Origin: Firmicutes bacterium UBA5774
GTDB taxonomy: Bacteria > Bacillota > Clostridia > Peptostreptococcales > Anaerovoracaceae
Length of the DNA stretch: 18,277 bases
NCBI GenBank assembly: GCA_002418625.1
Contig: DIEM01000040.1
Location: 24,104-42,380 of the forward strand
Direction of reading: 5' to 3'
A program made the translations under genes and the position numbers. The notes under the pieces were generated by a model. That model did not search any database. It had not been told where the DNA came from and was given only the letters and a program-made list of their open reading frames with translations. Each line of letters begins with the position of its first letter. Positions within the stretch are counted from its first letter, which is position 1. Positions 15,257 through 18,277 of the stretch are shown here, piece after piece.

Positions 15257-15297
15257 AAGGATCAAAGCAGCTTTCCAAACTGCCTTGATCCTTTTTT
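15257..15297 (+). terminator. plus-strand terminator-like hairpin between MATE and amidohydrolase genes
   Basis: A 14-base arm beginning AAGGATCAA (15257-15270) pairs with 15280-15293 at all but one position and is followed on the plus strand by six T (15292-15297). The flanking genes are on the minus strand, where no T run follows, so it would stop transcription running antisense to the amidohydrolase. On the minus strand it forms a hairpin in the leader just before that gene's ribosome binding site. Confidence 0.7.
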
Positions 15298-15315
15298 AAA
15301 TTCAACTCCGATGTC

Positions 15316-16707
15316 TCAGATACTCATCTGCTTCAGTTTCTTATGCTCGCCATAAATGCAGACCATCGCCAGCGCGAATGCCAGGATATCGGCGCCGGGC
15401 TGGGCCATCCAGACGCCCTTCAATCCAAAAATTCCCGGGAGGATCATAAGAAGCGGAATGGCAAACAGGAAGATTCTTGCGATGCCGTTCAATATTGCAA
15501 AGCCATTTCTCTCGATGGCCATATAGAAGCCTGCCACCAGCTGGGAGACATTTCCCAGGGCGTACAGCGCCAGCCATATTTTCATGATCGCCTTGATATT
15601 TCCCACAAGTTCTGGGACCGGACCGACAAAAAACGTGATGATCGGTTCGGCGAACACAAAGGTCAGCGCCAGGACCGCAATGATCAATGCCGTGCTTTGG
15701 GTCACGCCGACTTTGATCAGGGTCGCGACTCTACCGTATAGTTTGGCACCCATATTGTAGCTTGCGATCGGCTGAAGCCCCATCATGAAGGCTGTCGTGA
15801 AAAGCATGAAAATATAGCCGATGTAAGCGTTCAAAAGCCCGAAGGACGCTATGTCAAGACCCGTTCCGCCATTTTTTGTGATCAGGTTGTTGATCATGGC
15901 AGTCGAAACCATTGTCGCAACTTGTATGATAAACATGGCAAATCCGATTTTACTGGATTCGATCGTCAACTTGATATCGGGGATAAAATCTGATGCTTTA
16001 ATTTTAAAAACAGTTTTTGCCTGCAGGTACGGTATCAGAAATACCGACAATCCGACACACAGCACCCAAGGTATCGCCGAACCGGCCATGCCCATATCGA
16101 ACTTGAAAATAAACAGATATTCCGTAATGATCGCAATGATTGCAGGGGCGATATAGCCAATGGACGCTGCCAGCGGTTTTTCGGCAAGTCTGGTATAGTA
16201 ATAGCCTACGGTACCAATCACACAGAACGGCAGACCGATCAGATAAGGCACCGCATACGCCCTGGCGTAAGGCAGGATCTCCGGAGTCGCTCCCAATCCT
16301 TTCAGCACGCCATCAAGAGCCAGATAGAGCACAATGCACAGCGCAACAGATATGTAGAATGCGAAAACGATCACCTTGCCATACACATCCCGCGCACCTT
16401 TAACATCACCGTTTCCGAGCTTGATCGCCGACAATGTCGACGCCCCGACTCCGAACAGTCCAAAAAATCCGACGCTCAGCAGCCAGAACGGAACGATGAT
16501 GCTGATTGCCGCAAGGCCCATTTCACCAAGTCCCGTTCCAACGAATATTCCGTCGGCGACGACCGACGCCGCTTGAAATCCAAGTCCCGCCAATGCGAAG
16601 ACACTGTATTTCCAAAATAGCTTTGAAATACTTTTACTGCTGAATTCACTTTCAGCAACGCCCGGATCCATATCGGCCATCTGTTCTTTTCCAATAGCAT
16701 TTTCCAT
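15316..16707 (-). CDS. MATE family multidrug/small-molecule efflux transporter
   Basis: This 463-residue inner-membrane protein has about twelve hydrophobic segments in two similar halves. It would export organic cations or other small molecules using a sodium or proton gradient. Family features include the N-terminal FWKYSVFALAGLGFQAASVVADGIFVG and the mid-protein MMGLQPIASYNMGAK, typical of MATE (MatE) proteins. The frame extends further upstream, but GGGAGG seven bases before the ATG at 16707 fixes the start and gives the normal family length. It is first in a pair with the amidohydrolase. Its leader carries a perfect dyad just after the expected transcription start. The tetR, GAF/LuxR-like and araC genes nearby are all possible regulators. 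The substrate is unknown. Confidence 0.94.
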   Translation of the reverse strand: MENAIGKEQMADMDPGVAESEFSSKSISKLFWKYSVFALAGLGFQAASVVADGIFVGTGLGEMGLAAISIIVPFWLLSVGFFGLFGVGASTLSAIKLGNGDVKGARDVYGKVIVFAFYISVALCIVLYLALDGVLKGLGATPEILPYARAYAVPYLIGLPFCVIGTVGYYYTRLAEKPLAASIGYIAPAIIAIITEYLFIFKFDMGMAGSAIPWVLCVGLSVFLIPYLQAKTVFKIKASDFIPDIKLTIESSKIGFAMFIIQVATMVSTAMINNLITKNGGTGLDIASFGLLNAYIGYIFMLFTTAFMMGLQPIASYNMGAKLYGRVATLIKVGVTQSTALIIAVLALTFVFAEPIITFFVGPVPELVGNIKAIMKIWLALYALGNVSQLVAGFYMAIERNGFAILNGIARIFLFAIPLLMILPGIFGLKGVWMAQPGADILAFALAMVCIYGEHKKLKQMSI

Positions 16708-16743
16708 TCTGTGACCTCCCAATTCATTAGATTTGATTTCACT

Positions 16744-16759
16744 ATCAATCCTGATTGAT
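16744..16759. promoter_or_regulatory. perfect palindromic operator candidate at the MATE promoter
   Basis: ATCAATC, two bases, GATTGAT: a perfect 7-2-7 dyad of 16 bases. It sits a few bases downstream of the expected MATE transcription start (near 16765) and upstream of the ribosome binding site. That is the position of a repressor site. A TetR dimer would suit its symmetry, but I find no second copy near tetR. Confidence 0.6.
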
Positions 16760-16771
16760 CTTGTGAACCCT

Positions 16772-16800
16772 ATACTAATTGAATTTTCTGACAGAGTAAA
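16772..16800 (-). promoter_or_regulatory. probable sigma-A promoter of the MATE-amidohydrolase pair
   Basis: On the minus strand, TTTACT (16800-16795), a 17-base spacer and TAGTAT (16777-16772) each match four of six consensus positions. The leader would be about 58 bases. A TATAGG overlapping the -10 is an alternative but has no -35. Confidence 0.4.
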
Positions 16801-16845
16801 TTGCTTGGAATTACCATCTTTGTTACCTTTGAAGGCCATGCCGGT

Positions 16846-16876
16846 ATCCGTAAGGAGCAGGCTCCTCCGGATTTTA
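16846..16876 (+). terminator. plus-strand terminator-like hairpin between araC and MATE genes
   Basis: ATCCG and AGGAG (16846-16857) pair with CTCCT and CGGAT (16862-16872) around a CAGG loop, with a small internal bulge, followed on the plus strand by TTTTAT. No plus-strand gene ends here. It is the second plus-oriented hairpin in this minus-strand block. The rest of the spacer 16801-16924 shows only a short GAACA-G-TGTTC dyad (16896-16906). Confidence 0.4.
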
Positions 16877-16924
16877 TATGATGGTCATGATAAGAACAGT
16901 GTTCAAGGAATATGCGGGAAATGT

Positions 16925-18076
16925 TTAATCTTGTGCCAGCGAAGAGTCGACTCTGGCATGCTGAAACATAGCTTCCAGTTCACCGCGAAGACGTTCCGCT
17001 GATTCGCGGTCCATCGGATCGTGATAGACGATGTTCAATTCGACAGGGCCTTGAAAAATTGCTTTGACACCGCAGGCTGCATTTGGCTTTTCTGATCCTT
17101 CAGGCTTCGGCCTGCCGGCATTCAAGAGCGCCGACATGATTGTCGCCGCTTCATCGAGGGCGATCTCCCGCATTTCATTTTTAATGAAAACCTCAGGCTG
17201 GAACAGCTTGCGATATTGCTTCGGTGTGCAGAGATACCACAGTTTAAAATGCTTATAGTAATATTTTGTATCGGAGAATCCGCATTCAGTGGATATCGTC
17301 TGTATGCTTTTCTTTGTCGTCAGCAGCAGGCGCTCAGACTTGAAGCAACGCGTGGCGCTTAGCGAATCCTGGATGCTCATGAGCATCATTCCTTTATATA
17401 GATGCGCCAGATAGAATCTTGAATAGTATTCACTCTTCGATATATCGTCCAGCAAGGTTTTCTTCTGATAATCCTCATCCAGTTTCTTCATGATCGTGAG
17501 ATATTTATCCATTTTCTGGCGGCTGAAAGTCGTATCTCCGGCGCGATGTCTGAGAATCGAAAAATGGACACTCAGGATATTCAGGATCTCATGGGCCGTA
17601 TGTTCCGCGTCAGCATAAAGCGCTCGATCATGCCGTGACAGGATATCCAATAAACCGGCAATCAATCTTCTGATATGATCCAGCTGCTCCTGCCTGTCAT
17701 CGATTGTAGTCACAGAGTCGCAGGCAAAAACGATAAATCTTAAAAACCCGATGCTTTTTTCGTAATGCGAAACGCTGATATGGATCAATATGACGATGTT
17801 TTCCGCGTCATCGCTCCTGACACTGTAAAAATCACTGTGATTAACGACGACAAACTCTCCGGCCCCAAGGCGGAAGCTTTCAAAGCTGACTTTGACATCC
17901 GCGGTTCCACGCAGAACATAAACGACCGTCACTGCGTTGGGATTGCAGTGCAGTGCAATGGCCCTGACACAGCTCGCGCTGATCCAGACCGGAAGGTCCT
18001 CTTCAAATCTGATGGGTGCCTCGGGATTCATCACGGTCATGGCCTCCATGAAAAAATTACCTTCATTATAATCCAT
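16925..18076 (-). CDS. AraC family transcriptional regulator with cupin sensor and extra C-terminal tail
   Basis: This is a 383-residue regulator as given here. Residues about 30-105 form a cupin-type ligand domain (VVYVLRGTADVKVSF...GAGEFVVVNHSDFY), and 207-292 the double helix-turn-helix of AraC proteins, with KSIQTISTECGFSDTKYYYKHFK and TPKQYRKLF. AraC proteins normally end close to this point; here about 90 further residues follow (293-383), ending in a charged segment. The tail is clearly in frame and not a run-on into another gene. The start is uncertain. The ATG at 18076 has GGAGGGAGG rather far upstream. ATGs at 18049, 18040 and 18031 are also possible and fit better with the promoter at 18065-18093. 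It lies 217 bases upstream of the MATE gene on the same strand, so the pump is a possible target. Confidence 0.9.
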   Translation of the reverse strand: MDYNEGNFFMEAMTVMNPEAPIRFEEDLPVWISASCVRAIALHCNPNAVTVVYVLRGTADVKVSFESFRLGAGEFVVVNHSDFYSVRSDDAENIVILIHISVSHYEKSIGFLRFIVFACDSVTTIDDRQEQLDHIRRLIAGLLDILSRHDRALYADAEHTAHEILNILSVHFSILRHRAGDTTFSRQKMDKYLTIMKKLDEDYQKKTLLDDISKSEYYSRFYLAHLYKGMMLMSIQDSLSATRCFKSERLLLTTKKSIQTISTECGFSDTKYYYKHFKLWYLCTPKQYRKLFQPEVFIKNEMREIALDEAATIMSALLNAGRPKPEGSEKPNAACGVKAIFQGPVELNIVYHDPMDRESAERLRGELEAMFQHARVDSSLAQD

Positions 18077-18093
18077 TTTTCTTTCTTTGTCCT
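18065..18093 (-). promoter_or_regulatory. sigma-A promoter overlapping the annotated araC start
   Basis: On the minus strand, AGGACA (18093-18088), a 17-base spacer and a perfect TATAAT (18070-18065). Transcription would begin near 18058, after the first ATG, which would move the real araC start to 18049, 18040 or 18031. The upstream terminator leaves little other room for a promoter. Confidence 0.5.
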
Positions 18094-18112
18094 CCCTCCG
18101 AAAGCAATTCAA

Positions 18113-18159
18113 CAATAAAAGAATGACCCGCCGCATTTGCCACACGGGCCGGGTCATTC
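18113..18159 (-). terminator. terminator of the gene entering from the right edge
   Basis: A perfect 10-bp inverted repeat, GAATGACCCG (18121-18130) with its complement at 18150-18159, is followed on the minus strand by TTTTATTG. It lies 34 bases past the stop codon of the right-edge gene, so it ends that transcript before araC. Confidence 0.8.
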
Positions 18160-18192
18160 CGCATCATCCCCGGAAGAATAATTATCGGACGA

Positions 18193-18277
18193 TCATTCAA
18201 ATATCTTTCTGAGCAGCAGACGCTCCTCACGGCCCGGATCTTCTTCCACATGCCATTCCTCGTCGATGAACATCGTG
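18193..18277 (-). CDS. C-terminal end of an unidentified protein (5' part outside window)
   Basis: The minus strand is open from the window edge to a TGA at 18193-18195. It encodes 27 residues, acidic and then basic, ending LLLRKIFE. A proper terminator follows 34 bases later, which supports a real gene end. I do not recognise the fragment and it is too short to assign. Confidence 0.6.
   Translation of the reverse strand, partial: TMFIDEEWHVEEDPGREERLLLRKIFE

Noticed and set aside
1..18277. CRISPR arrays, transposases, integrases, att sites, tRNA and rRNA genes
   Set aside because: I looked on both strands and saw no spaced direct repeats, no recombinase motifs and no tRNA-like cloverleaf; the 24-bp repeats at 1171-1242 are tandem without spacers.

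Overview
The window looks like chromosome from an anaerobic, mid-GC Bacillota bacterium (Clostridia-like). The evidence is SLH-anchored surface proteins, a Clostridium beijerinckii/Thermoanaerobacter-type secondary alcohol dehydrogenase, a short Bacillus-type NagB, strong purine-rich ribosome binding sites and Gram-positive-style intrinsic terminators. I cannot name the species. No rRNA, tRNA, CRISPR array, insertion sequence or phage gene is visible.

Layout. (1) 1-2704, minus strand: two secreted proteins with sulfite-oxidase-fold (molybdopterin-binding-like) domains, one with three SLH repeats and one running off the left edge. They sit behind a sigma-A-like promoter, an RNA closely resembling the molybdenum/tungsten cofactor (Moco) riboswitch, and a perfect terminator hairpin. 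A worn diguanylate cyclase (GGDEF) remnant lies upstream. (2) 2959-6386: a zinc NADP(H) secondary alcohol dehydrogenase (minus) and a divergent AcoR-type sigma-54 activator (plus). A textbook -24/-12 promoter sits in front of the dehydrogenase. (3) 6360-11824, minus: a probable four-gene amino-sugar operon, nagA-nagB-GH20 hexosaminidase-FAD oxidoreductase, with an extended -10 promoter overlapped by a possible NagR/dre-like operator. (4) 12083-16800: a TetR regulator plus a GAF/LuxR-like regulator (plus) convergent with a YtcJ-type amidohydrolase and a MATE efflux pump (minus). The pump promoter carries a perfect 7-2-7 dyad. (5) 16925-18277, minus: an AraC regulator with an unusual C-terminal tail, a terminator, and the last 27 codons of an unidentified gene.

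How they work together. The nag block would take imported N-acetylglucosaminides to fructose-6-phosphate. The dehydrogenase/sigma-54 pair is a self-contained alcohol/ketone redox module. The MATE/amidohydrolase block with up to three nearby regulators looks like a small-molecule response module. The most unusual element is the Moco-type riboswitch in front of surface proteins whose molybdopterin-like domain, in the SLH protein, has no cysteine to bind metal.
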